This document shows, in pieces, positions 36,925 through 45,167 of a stretch of DNA of 64,000 nt (positions are counted from its first letter, which is position 1; every line of letters begins with the position of its first letter). The notes under the pieces are model-generated. The model ran no database searches. It was given only the letters and a program-made list of their open reading frames with translations, and was not told where the DNA came from. Location: contig NZ_JAIOUB010000003.1 of NCBI RefSeq assembly GCF_019931215.1, positions 248,001-312,000 on the forward strand. The letters run 5' to 3'. Origin of the DNA: Alcanivorax limicola. GTDB lineage: Bacteria > Pseudomonadota > Gammaproteobacteria > Pseudomonadales > Alcanivoracaceae. Position numbers and translations under genes: made by a program.

Positions 36925-36953
36925 TTGAAAATGTAATGTTATAACATTATAAA
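36925..36953 (+). promoter_or_regulatory. sigma-70 promoter of the znuD operon
   Basis: TTGAAA (36925-36930) and TATAAA (36948-36953) are separated by exactly 17 bases, a near-consensus promoter. The Zur-box-like palindrome sits in the spacer, ideal for repression. Confidence 0.75.
36934..36949. promoter_or_regulatory. Zur-box-like palindrome
   Basis: TAATGTTATAACATTA is a perfect 16-bp palindrome between the -35 and -10 elements of the receptor promoter. The AT-rich GTTATAAC core is typical of zinc-uptake regulator sites and unlike Fur boxes (GATAATGATAATCATTATC). The genes downstream encode a His-rich ZnuD-like receptor and a His-rich lipoprotein, which supports Zur. Confidence 0.75.
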
Positions 36954-36978
36954 TGCGCATGATTCTCGGTTGGGGTGA

Positions 36979-39051
36979 ATGATGCGTGAAGTGTTTCGGA
37001 TTCTTCTGGTAGCCGGCCTGGTGACGTCGGGTGCGGGCATGGCGTTGGCAGCGGAGGCCGAGGACGAGAGTGAGGTGATGCTGGCGCCGGTGCGTATTTC
37101 GGCGGCATTCAGTGGCGAGGATGGCCTTACGGCCACGCCACTGGACCTGCTGGACGGCGATGCCCTGTTTCGGCGGGGTGCCGCCACGCTGGGCGGGACG
37201 CTGGATGGTTTGCCGGGCGTGCATGCCGACACCTTTGGTGCCGGGTCCGCACGGCCTGTCATTCGCGGGCAGACGGCCCCCCGCGTGAGTGTGCTCTCTG
37301 ATGGCGCCAGCCTGCTTGACGCCTCGGCGGTGTCGCCGGATCACGCGGTCACGGTGGAGCCGATGTTGACGCAGCGCATGGAAGTGCTGCGTGGGCCGGC
37401 AACGCTCCGCTATGGCGGCGGGGCGATTGGTGGCGTCATCAATGTGCTGGACAGCAGTGTGCCCGAGCAGATGCCGGAAGGCGCCGCCACCGGGTTTGCG
37501 GCGCTCAGAGGCAACACCGTGGCTGATGAGAAAGCGGCTGCGGCGGGCGTGACAACGCGACTGGGCACCAATCTGGCATTGCGCGTGGAAGGTGCCCAGC
37601 GGCGGGCCAACGATTATCAGGTCAACGGCTTCACCCAGCGGCGTGTCCCGGCCACTTATGCGGAAAGCGATAACGCCAGCCTGGGGCTGTCGTGGATCGG
37701 CGAAGACGGTTTTATCGGGCTGGCCTACCGTCACCGCGAGGATGAGTACGGCCTGCCGGGTCACAGCCATGATTACGAAGATTGCGTGCCGGTGGGCGCG
37801 CAACTCGATTGCGGTGGTGGCGGTCAGCACAACCATGAGCATGGTGAAGCGCCCTATGTCGATCTGGTCAGTCGGCGTGTAGAGGTGCGGGGCGAATACC
37901 GGGCGCCGCTGATACCGGGCATCGAACGCATCATGTTGCGGTCAAGCCATACCAACTACCGGCACCATGAAATTGATGAGGGCGAGATCGATACGACGTT
38001 TCGGCATCGCGGCTATGAAACCCGCATAGAGGCCGAGCACCAGCCGCTGGCCGGATGGGAAGGACTCGTCGGCATCCAGTACCAGGATAGCCAGTTCAAT
38101 ACCTTCGGGGTGGAAGCCTTCATCCCGAAAACCGACACCCGTCTGATCGGCGTTTTCCTGATCGAGCGTTACCGCATCAATGAAGCGCTGCGGCTGGAGC
38201 TGGGCGCGCGCCACGAGCACCAGTGGTTGACCACGGTGGACGATCCGCAGAACCGGCCGGATTTCAGTAACGGCGCGACCTCCCTGTCTTCTGCCTTGTT
38301 GTGGCAGCCCGTGCACGGGTACCAGTTGTCTTTGTCGCTGGATCGGGCCCAGCGCTCGCCCCACGCGCAGGAAATGTATGCACGCGGCGTGCATCTGGCC
38401 ACCAATACCTACGAGTGCGGTCTGGCGGCGGATGCATTTACCTGCGGCGGCCCGCAAAACGATGCGCCGATCAGAACCGAAACGTCGCACAACATCGGCC
38501 TCAACCTGAAAAGAACGCTGGGGGCGCTCACCTTCGAGGCGGGGCTGTTTCACAACCGCATCGATGACTACATTTATGCGCGCACGCTGGATCAGGTGGA
38601 TGAATTCCGCCTGATCAAATACACCCAGGATGATGCGGTCTTCAACGGGGCAGAGCTGGAAGTCCGTTATACCTGGGCAGACTGGCTCAGCACCCGCGTG
38701 TTCGGTGACACGGTGCGCGGCGCGCTGCGCAACGACGAAAACCTGCCACGCATTCCCGCCGACCGCCTGGGCGTGGGCGTCGATACCTTCTGGCGCGGTG
38801 TGGAAGGCGATGTTGCCTTTTATCGCGTGTTTGCCCAGGACCGGCTGGCGCCTGAGGAATCGCGCACCGCCGGGCATGACCTGCTCAGCGCCTCACTGGG
38901 TTATCGCTTCGGGCGTGCTGATCAATACAGCGTTTTCCTGCGTGGCAATAACCTGCTCGGCGAAAAAGTCTGGAACCACACCTCCTTTCTTGCACAAACC
39001 GTTCCGGAGCCAGGCCGCAATCTGTCTGCCGGATTGCGTATCGAATTCTGA
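36979..39051 (+). CDS. znuD: ZnuD-like TonB-dependent zinc receptor
   Basis: The 690-aa outer-membrane receptor has a signal peptide (1-25), a plug domain (TLGGTLDGLPGVHADTFGAGSARPVIRGQ, RVSVLSDGASLLDASAVSPDHAVTVEPMLTQRMEVLRGP, GGAIGGVINVLD) and a beta barrel ending in LSAGLRIEF. A histidine-rich loop at about 259-293 includes PGHSHDYEDC and GQHNHEHGEAPY, characteristic of ZnuD zinc receptors. It imports zinc across the outer membrane using TonB energy. Expression is probably repressed by Zur at the palindrome in its promoter. ATG 36979 is followed directly by a second ATG (36982) which may be the real start. The His-rich lipoprotein gene begins 17 bases downstream. Confidence 0.9.
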   Translation: MMREVFRILLVAGLVTSGAGMALAAEAEDESEVMLAPVRISAAFSGEDGLTATPLDLLDGDALFRRGAATLGGTLDGLPGVHADTFGAGSARPVIRGQTAPRVSVLSDGASLLDASAVSPDHAVTVEPMLTQRMEVLRGPATLRYGGGAIGGVINVLDSSVPEQMPEGAATGFAALRGNTVADEKAAAAGVTTRLGTNLALRVEGAQRRANDYQVNGFTQRRVPATYAESDNASLGLSWIGEDGFIGLAYRHREDEYGLPGHSHDYEDCVPVGAQLDCGGGGQHNHEHGEAPYVDLVSRRVEVRGEYRAPLIPGIERIMLRSSHTNYRHHEIDEGEIDTTFRHRGYETRIEAEHQPLAGWEGLVGIQYQDSQFNTFGVEAFIPKTDTRLIGVFLIERYRINEALRLELGARHEHQWLTTVDDPQNRPDFSNGATSLSSALLWQPVHGYQLSLSLDRAQRSPHAQEMYARGVHLATNTYECGLAADAFTCGGPQNDAPIRTETSHNIGLNLKRTLGALTFEAGLFHNRIDDYIYARTLDQVDEFRLIKYTQDDAVFNGAELEVRYTWADWLSTRVFGDTVRGALRNDENLPRIPADRLGVGVDTFWRGVEGDVAFYRVFAQDRLAPEESRTAGHDLLSASLGYRFGRADQYSVFLRGNNLLGEKVWNHTSFLAQTVPEPGRNLSAGLRIEF

Positions 39052-39068
39052 AGAGGGAAATAACCACC

Positions 39069-40361
39069 ATGAAAAGATTACTGACAAGAAACGTGACAAT
39101 CCTGTTTGCCGCGCTGGCGCTTGCCGCGTGCAACAACGATACGGGGGGCACCGCGCTGCCCGGCGACCACGACCATGACCATGGGGATGCTGCAGGGCGT
39201 CTGGTATTCAGCCACGCTGCAGGCAGTAACTCCCGGGTCTATGTGTATGACCTGCACGAAGAAGCGATGCTGGATGATTTTGCCCTGAGCCACCCCGCCA
39301 ATGCCGTGTACCCCAGCCCGGGTGGTCGCTACGCGCTGGTCATGCACCGCGACAATGATCAGGTGTCGATACTGGACAGCGGCCTCTGGTGGCATGGCGA
39401 CCATCCCCATGTGGACCCGCCGGTGCTGTTGCCGTTGACGCTGGATGGCGTACGCCCCACTCATTACCGCTACAACGGTGATCATGGCGCGGTATTTCAC
39501 GATGGTGATCATGATGCCGGCCTGATGGCCAGCTTCGATCTGTTCACCGATGCGAGCCTGTCCCAGGGCGGTGTAGTGGCCTCGCGTACCCTCACCAGCG
39601 CGCACCATGGCGTTGCCGAGCCGCTCTCGGGCTGGGTGCTGGCCAGCGATGCGGAATCCGGTGAAAGCGCTTCCGGTATTCGCTTGTTCGAGGTCCACGG
39701 TGATCATTTCCATAATGAAGGTCTGTTGCCGGAAGCCTGCCCGGGCCTGCATGGAGGTGCCACCCACAGTGTTTATTCCGTGTTCGGTTGCAGCGACGGT
39801 GTTCTGATCGTCGAGCGGCTGGGTAACGATTTCGAGGCCACCAGACTGGATGAACCGGCTGAAGGCATTTCGATTGTCTACGGGCATGAGGACCTGCCGC
39901 TGTTTGTCGGCTTCTCCTGGCCTGCCCTGAATCTCTATACCATCGACCCGGTGGGCGAGACGGTTGAACTGGTCGACTGGCGCAATGGCGCGGTCAACGG
40001 TGACGACGACCCGGTGGCGGCGGTTTACACCGCGATGGGGCTGGACGCTCACGGCGAGCATCTGGTGGTGCTGGATGAAACCGGCCATGTGCATGTGGTG
40101 GATACCGCGACCTGGACGCATCAGGGCAGTGTGAAGTTGCTGGACCAGGTGCCGGCGGGTGCGCTCGCCCCGGTGCTGACCTTCAGCCGACTGGGCGGCG
40201 TTGCTTACCTGACGGACCCGGCGGACCAGCGCATTCTCGCACTGGATCTGGAAACACTGTCCCATGACGTGGTAGTGGACGAACTGGGCTTCGCCCCTGT
40301 GGGTCTGGCCTGGACCGGGTTTGAGGATGACCACGATCACCACCACGACCACGATCACTAA
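39069..40361 (+). CDS. histidine-rich beta-propeller lipoprotein, AztD-like zinc chaperone candidate
   Basis: The 430-aa product has a lipoprotein signal (FAALALAAC, lipidated C21). A His/Asp cluster (GDHDHDHGD, 32-40) follows, then a series of repeats typical of a seven- or eight-bladed propeller (RVYVYDLHEEAM, VSILDSGLWWHGDHPH, IRLFEVHGDHFHNEG, HVHVVDTATWTHQG). It ends in DDHDHHHDHDH. The many His residues and cotranscription with a ZnuD-like receptor under a Zur-like box indicate zinc binding. The layout resembles AztD, a periplasmic zinc metallochaperone with a propeller fold, but it is predicted here to be lipid-anchored. No AztABC/ZnuABC transporter is encoded in the window, so its partner is unknown. 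Confidence 0.75.
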   Translation: MKRLLTRNVTILFAALALAACNNDTGGTALPGDHDHDHGDAAGRLVFSHAAGSNSRVYVYDLHEEAMLDDFALSHPANAVYPSPGGRYALVMHRDNDQVSILDSGLWWHGDHPHVDPPVLLPLTLDGVRPTHYRYNGDHGAVFHDGDHDAGLMASFDLFTDASLSQGGVVASRTLTSAHHGVAEPLSGWVLASDAESGESASGIRLFEVHGDHFHNEGLLPEACPGLHGGATHSVYSVFGCSDGVLIVERLGNDFEATRLDEPAEGISIVYGHEDLPLFVGFSWPALNLYTIDPVGETVELVDWRNGAVNGDDDPVAAVYTAMGLDAHGEHLVVLDETGHVHVVDTATWTHQGSVKLLDQVPAGALAPVLTFSRLGGVAYLTDPADQRILALDLETLSHDVVVDELGFAPVGLAWTGFEDDHDHHHDHDH

Positions 40362-40392
40362 ACCCGTCTCGCATGCGTCTTGACCTCGACCG

Positions 40393-40424
40393 GGCTTGAG
40401 GTCTTAACCTCAAGCCTGTTTTGT
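40393..40424 (+). terminator. intrinsic terminator after the zinc operon
   Basis: GGCTTGAGGT (40393-40402) and ACCTCAAGCC (40407-40416) form a perfect 10-bp stem with loop CTTA, followed by TGTTTTGT. It lies 31 bases after the propeller gene's stop and just before the ribosome site of the next SDR gene. Confidence 0.85.
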
Positions 40425-40437
40425 CAGGAGGTGAGTG

Positions 40438-41124
40438 ATGCATGCTGTGATTACCGGTGCGAGCCAGGGCCTGGGCCGCGCGTTGGTGGAAGGGTTGGGG
40501 CATGCGGGCGATCGCATGACCGGCGTGTCACGCGGGCGCCCTGCGACAGTGCGCTCCCGTGTGCAGGCGCAGATCGACTGGATTCCGGCGGACCTGAGCG
40601 AGGGTGAGGCTGCCAGCAAGACAATACTGAGTGCACTGGGCGCGGCGTGCCCTGATGTACTGATCTGCAATGTCGGCATCTGGGAACCACGCGCCTTCGA
40701 GGACGATTACGACTTCCTCTCGGATGCGCCGGACATGCTGCGTCGGCTGGTGGACATCAACATCACCAGCACCCTGTTGTTGTGTCAGGCGTTGTTGTCG
40801 CGCCTGCTGACCCATCGTAAATCCCACATCATTCTGATCGGCTCTACCTCCGGACGTCCCCATGCCGGGCGTCCGGAGGTGGCGTTCGGTGCCAGCAAGC
40901 ATGCACTCAACGGCATGGCCGATGCCTTGCGCGAAGGATTTCGTCAGCGCGGTCTGGCGGTGACCTGTCTGCACCCCGGTTATCTGGCAACAGGGGACGA
41001 GGCGGATGCCTCACAGATTCCGTTGCAGGATGTCGTCAGTGTGCTGCGCTGTGCGCTATCGCTGTCGGAAGCGTCCTTCGTGCGGGAGCTGGTGATGCCG
41101 GCGCTGGCGGACGCGCGCTTCTGA
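40438..41124 (+). CDS. short-chain dehydrogenase-like protein lacking the catalytic tyrosine
   Basis: The 228-aa product has a Rossmann fold start MHAVITGASQGLGRALVEGL, ICNVGIWEP in place of NNAG, DINITSTLLL, and a catalytic-type serine in ILIGSTSGRPHAG. The YxxxK motif reads FGASK: F150 replaces the catalytic tyrosine while K154 is kept. With no hydroxyl to donate a proton, classical SDR activity is not expected. The protein may be a binding or regulatory pseudoenzyme, or use another residue. The start is ATG 40438 with a near-perfect AGGAGG six bases upstream. Its 3' end is convergent with the MATE gene. The physiological role is unknown. Confidence 0.8.
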   Translation: MHAVITGASQGLGRALVEGLGHAGDRMTGVSRGRPATVRSRVQAQIDWIPADLSEGEAASKTILSALGAACPDVLICNVGIWEPRAFEDDYDFLSDAPDMLRRLVDINITSTLLLCQALLSRLLTHRKSHIILIGSTSGRPHAGRPEVAFGASKHALNGMADALREGFRQRGLAVTCLHPGYLATGDEADASQIPLQDVVSVLRCALSLSEASFVRELVMPALADARF

Positions 41125-41136
41125 TCAGCCTCTGCG

Positions 41137-42468
41137 TCAGTCGGCGGCGTCCTGGTGAAAATGACGCCGGTACAGACCGGGCAGGCAGGCACCCAGGGTC
41201 AGGCCACGGAACACCACGAATAACACGAACGCCAGCCACAACCCGGTGTTGCCCCAGGTGGCCAGGCCGGCGGAGGCGCCGATGAACAACAGCAGGGCCA
41301 CCAGTGTGCTGTTGCGCATGGGGCGGCTTTCCGAGGTGCCGATAAAAATGCCGTCCAGCTGAAACGCGGCGCAGGACAGGGCCACATAAAGCGCCACCCA
41401 GGGCAGCTGGGCGATGGCGACCTCGCGCACGCTGTCGATGCTGGTGAGGGCGTGCACGCCCCAGTGCCCCAGTAACAGCACCAGCAAGGCAAGCAGCAGG
41501 GCAGTGCCGACGGCCAGATGGCTGCTGCGCACAATCACGTCGCGAAAGCGTTGCCGGTCTCGTGCCCCGACGGCCTGACCCACCTGTGATTCCACCACGA
41601 AGGCGTAGCCATCAAGAAAAAAAGCCGAGAAGGCGATGAATTGCAGCAGCACATGATTGGCGGCCAGTACATCATCCCCCAGCGCGGCACCCTGGCGCGC
41701 AAACCAGCCAAACCCGGCGAGCAGAAACAGGGTGCGCCACATGATGTGACTGTTGGTGCGCAGGGTGGCCTGCCAGCGTTGCCTCTGACGCAGCAATGGC
41801 CACGGCCAGGGCTGGCCGGGGGCCGGACGGACCAGCGGCCAGAGCAGCCACAGGCCCAGCAACAAGGCGCTCCATTCTGCAATGACGGTGCCCAGGGCGA
41901 CGCCCGCCACGCCCCAGTCGAGTACCAGCACGAAGTACACATCCAGCAGAATATTCAGACCGTTGAGGAAGACTTGCAGCACCAGCAGGTGCCGCGTGCG
42001 CCCCAGGCCGATCAGAGTGCCGAGCAATGCAAAGGTGGCCAGGGTCGCCGGCGCACCCCAGATCCGCAGGTGAATATATTCGCGCAACAGGGCGCGGGCG
42101 TCGTCACTGCCGCCGAGCAGCAACAGGGCAAGCTGGCTGATCAATCCTTGCAGCACAATCAGCAGCAGGCCGATGCCCAGCCCCAGCAACAGGGCGCGGG
42201 TCAGGGCGGCGCGCACTTCATCGTTATCGCGGGCGCCGGTGGCACGGGCGATAAAGCCGGTGGTGCCCATGCGGAGAAAGCCGAAACCCCAGTAAACAAA
42301 ACTGAACACCAGCGCCCCCAGCGCGATGGCGCCGAGGGCGGCCGCATCGCCGGTGTGGCCGATCACGGCGGTGTCCACCAGGCCGAGTAACGGCACGGCG
42401 ATATTGGCGAGGATCACCGGAATGGCCAGCTGGATCAGGGTCCGGTAGCGCAGCGAGGACGTCGTCAT
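41137..42468 (-). CDS. dinF: MATE family efflux transporter, DinF type
   Basis: The 443-aa product has twelve predicted helices and the DinF-type MATE pattern: IPVILANIAVPLLGLVDTAVIGH, FGFLRMGTTGFIARATGA, LLLGGSDDARALLREYIHLRIWGAPATLATFALLG, and GVALGTVIAEWSALLLGL. MATE pumps export organic cations or drugs in exchange for sodium or protons; DinF has been linked to oxidative stress and bile-salt tolerance. The ATG overlaps the araC-type gene's TGA by ATGA, so it is translated from the regulator's transcript. No LexA box was recognised near it, unlike E. coli dinF, which follows lexA. Confidence 0.88.
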   Translation of the reverse strand: MTTSSLRYRTLIQLAIPVILANIAVPLLGLVDTAVIGHTGDAAALGAIALGALVFSFVYWGFGFLRMGTTGFIARATGARDNDEVRAALTRALLLGLGIGLLLIVLQGLISQLALLLLGGSDDARALLREYIHLRIWGAPATLATFALLGTLIGLGRTRHLLVLQVFLNGLNILLDVYFVLVLDWGVAGVALGTVIAEWSALLLGLWLLWPLVRPAPGQPWPWPLLRQRQRWQATLRTNSHIMWRTLFLLAGFGWFARQGAALGDDVLAANHVLLQFIAFSAFFLDGYAFVVESQVGQAVGARDRQRFRDVIVRSSHLAVGTALLLALLVLLLGHWGVHALTSIDSVREVAIAQLPWVALYVALSCAAFQLDGIFIGTSESRPMRNSTLVALLLFIGASAGLATWGNTGLWLAFVLFVVFRGLTLGACLPGLYRRHFHQDAAD

Positions 42469-43508
42469 GGGCGCCATCTTGCACGCCATCTTGCACGATA
42501 ATCGCGAGGTGTCTCGCCGGTCCAGCGGCGAAAGGCACGGGTAAAGTTGGCCGGATTGTCGTAGCCCAGGCGGGCGGCGATATCGCGCACCGGCATGGGC
42601 GAGTGAGCCAACAGGTGACGGGCGTCCTGCTGACGGGCCTCTTCGAGCAACAGCAGGTACGAGGTGCCCTGTTGTTGCAGGCGCCGCTTCAGGGTGCGGC
42701 TGCTCAGGGCCAGCGTTGCGCACACGTCAGCCGGGCGCGGGTAGCCGCCGTGCTCTGACGGCTTCAGGATGGCGCGCACCCGTGCGGTGATATCGCTTTC
42801 CTGGCCTGCCGCCAGGGCCAGTTCCTGTTCGCACAGGGCGATGGCTTGCTGCGACGCCATCGGGTCGGCCAGCACCGGGCGCAGTGTCAGGTAGTGGGCA
42901 GGCAGTCGCAGTAAATTGGCGCGCTGCCCGAAACGCACACGCGGCAGCCGTGTTCGCCAGGCGGCGTAGTAGGGGGGCTCCGGGGTATCGAACCAGATTT
43001 CCAGGTCGGGTAACTCGGCCAGGGATCGGCCCAGCAGTACCGCCGTGGCGCCGGCCAGACCCAGCAGAATATTTTCGATAAAAAAGGCACGCGCCACCGG
43101 GATCGGTTGGCGCGGGGTCAGCGCCAGATAGCCGTAGTCGGCATCCTCGTAAAAGTCGAAGGTAAACCCGGCCTGGCGCAGGCGATTATAGCGGGCGGAG
43201 ATTTCCTGGGCCTGGCGCAGGGTGGCGCTGCTCATGGCGGCATAGCCGAGCACGCCATGCACTGTCGGCCGCATGCGCAGGCCGTAGGCGTAGCCGAGCC
43301 CCGGATCGCCGGTCAGGGTCAGGGCGCGCAGCACCAGCCGGGTCCATTGTGCCGGGGACATGCGTGCCTGGTTGTCACGCAACAGCGCCGGGTCCAGCGG
43401 CTGGTCTGCCAAGAGCTGCTCCGCCGTCATGCCGCGCTCGCCCAGCATCTCCACCAGCAATTGCAGGTAGGCGATGGGAATGGAGGGCTGGTGCTGGAAA
43501 TCGGGCAC
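42465..43508 (-). CDS. AraC family transcriptional regulator (arabinose_bd type N-terminal domain)
   Basis: The product is 347 aa from a GTG start at 43508. The frame is open to an ATG at 43601, but that would overlap the divergent monooxygenase promoter. The N-terminal half (PIAYLQLLVEMLGERGMTAEQLLAD, GDPGLGYAYGLRMRPTVHGVLGYAAMSSATLRQA) is the arabinose_bd ligand domain. The C-terminal AraC helix-turn-helix pair includes CATLALSSRTLKRRLQQQGTSYLLLLEEAR and VRDIAARLGYDNPANFTRAFRRWTGETPRDYR. Such regulators often control adjacent lipid or aromatic catabolism genes, so the divergent monooxygenase is the probable target. Its stop overlaps the MATE gene start. The exact start is uncertain. Confidence 0.87.
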   Translation of the reverse strand: MPDFQHQPSIPIAYLQLLVEMLGERGMTAEQLLADQPLDPALLRDNQARMSPAQWTRLVLRALTLTGDPGLGYAYGLRMRPTVHGVLGYAAMSSATLRQAQEISARYNRLRQAGFTFDFYEDADYGYLALTPRQPIPVARAFFIENILLGLAGATAVLLGRSLAELPDLEIWFDTPEPPYYAAWRTRLPRVRFGQRANLLRLPAHYLTLRPVLADPMASQQAIALCEQELALAAGQESDITARVRAILKPSEHGGYPRPADVCATLALSSRTLKRRLQQQGTSYLLLLEEARQQDARHLLAHSPMPVRDIAARLGYDNPANFTRAFRRWTGETPRDYRARWRARWRP

Positions 43509-43637
43509 GGTGCGTCGGCATGGTGGCGGCAGTGGCCCCCGATGATAAGCGACATGGCGCCCGCCCGCATCACGCTTCTGCCAGCAAGCCGATAGAATCA
43601 TTGTTTAATGTCACGTTCTTCAAAGGAAAAGTCATTC

Positions 43638-45167
43638 ATGGCCAGCAAGACGCCACCCGGCACAACACCACCCGACATAACACCACAGTGGTTCGACGTT
43701 CTGATTATCGGTGCCGGTATCAGCGGTATCGGTGCCGCCATTCGTCTGCGTGAGCAGGGGATCGACAATTTTGCCGTGCTGGAAAAGGCCGACAGCCTGG
43801 GCGGCACCTGGCGCGACAATACCTATCCGGGCTGCGCCTGCGATGTGCCGTCGGCGCTGTACTCCTACTCCTTTGCCCAGAAGCCGGACTGGAGTCGCTT
43901 TTTCGCCGGCCAGGCGGAAATTCTGGATTATGTGCAGGACACCGCCAGGCGCCACGATGTTGCGCGCTTTATCCGCTTTGGCGAGCCGCTTGAAGAGGCC
44001 GTGTGGGACGAGGACGGTAACTGCTGGGTGGTGCGCACCTCACAGCACACTTACCGGGCGCGCGCCGTCATGGCCTGTACCGGCTACCTGCATGAACCGA
44101 TCATTCCGGACTTGCCGGGGCTGCAGGCATTTCCCGGCACGGTCTTTCATTCCTCGCAGTGGGACCACACCCATGATCTGCGTGGCAAGCGCGTGGCGGT
44201 GATCGGCACCGGCGCGTCGGCGATCCAGTTCGTGCCAGCCATCCAGCCACAGGTCAGTGAACTGAACATCTATCAGCGCACGCCGCAGTGGATTCTGCCG
44301 AAACCTGATACCGCACTGGACGGTGTCGCTGCCGGCCTGTTGCGCCTGCCGGGTGTCCGGCAGATGTTGCGCGGCATGCTCTACAGCGGCTTTGAAACCT
44401 TCGGCATCGGCTTTCGCAAACCGGCACTGCTGCGTCAGGTGGAGCGCCTGGCGCGGGCGCATATTCGCCTGGCGATCAAGGACCCGGTACTGCGGGAAAA
44501 AGTCACCCCGGATTACACCCTCGGTTGTAAACGAATGCTGCTTTCCAACGACTATTATCCGGCGCTGACGCAACCGAATGTGGCGGTGTTCGCCAGCGGG
44601 GTGCGCGAGATTCGCGGCAATGTGGTGGTGGCGGACGATGGCAGCGAGCGCGAGGTGGACACCATCATTCTCGGCACCGGCTTCCATGTGACCGATCAGC
44701 CGATTGCCCATCGCGTGCGCGGTGTCAGTGGCGACACACTGGCCGCCACCTGGGCGGGCAGCCCGCAGGCCTATCGCGGCACCACCATCCACGGTTTTCC
44801 GAACCTGTTTCTGGTACTGGGGCCCAATCTGGCCATTGGCCACAACTCGGCGTTCATCGTTATTGAATCGCAGATTCGCTATGCGATGTCGGCACTGCGC
44901 GCCATGCGCGACAAGGATATCGCCCGGCTTGAAGTGCACGAGACGGCGCAGCGCGACTACAACGTCCGCGTGCAGAAAGCGCTGCAGGGCACGGTGTGGA
45001 ATACCGGCGGCTGTTCCAGCTATTACATTGATGCCAACGGCTTGAACAGCACCGGCTTTCCCTGGAGCACGCTGACCATGCAGCGGTTGCTGGCCGAGTT
45101 CGATACGGTGAATTACCACACGGTAGCGGCCACACAGGAGGTGCATGCCGATGTCGCCACAGTCTGA
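43638..45167 (+). CDS. flavin-containing Baeyer-Villiger-type monooxygenase
   Basis: The 509-aa protein has an FAD-binding motif LIIGAGISGIGAAIRL, LEKADSLGGTWRDNTYPGC, and an NADPH-binding motif VAVIGTGASAIQ. Between them is FPGTVFHSSQWDH, which fits the Baeyer-Villiger signature FxGxxxHxxxW(P/D). Such enzymes insert oxygen next to a ketone or oxidise long-chain alkanes (the AlmA group in Alcanivorax and Acinetobacter is close in architecture). The substrate is not determinable. ATG 43638 follows AAAGGAAAAG; an ATG at 43608 is possible. It is divergent from the AraC gene and overlaps the patatin gene, so ketone or ester products could be passed to a hydrolase. Confidence 0.88.
   Translation: MASKTPPGTTPPDITPQWFDVLIIGAGISGIGAAIRLREQGIDNFAVLEKADSLGGTWRDNTYPGCACDVPSALYSYSFAQKPDWSRFFAGQAEILDYVQDTARRHDVARFIRFGEPLEEAVWDEDGNCWVVRTSQHTYRARAVMACTGYLHEPIIPDLPGLQAFPGTVFHSSQWDHTHDLRGKRVAVIGTGASAIQFVPAIQPQVSELNIYQRTPQWILPKPDTALDGVAAGLLRLPGVRQMLRGMLYSGFETFGIGFRKPALLRQVERLARAHIRLAIKDPVLREKVTPDYTLGCKRMLLSNDYYPALTQPNVAVFASGVREIRGNVVVADDGSEREVDTIILGTGFHVTDQPIAHRVRGVSGDTLAATWAGSPQAYRGTTIHGFPNLFLVLGPNLAIGHNSAFIVIESQIRYAMSALRAMRDKDIARLEVHETAQRDYNVRVQKALQGTVWNTGGCSSYYIDANGLNSTGFPWSTLTMQRLLAEFDTVNYHTVAATQEVHADVATV

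Noticed and set aside
36925..36953. Fur box at the znuD promoter
   Set aside because: The palindrome lacks the GATAAT/ATTATC hexamers of Fur sites; its core and the zinc-related genes favour Zur.
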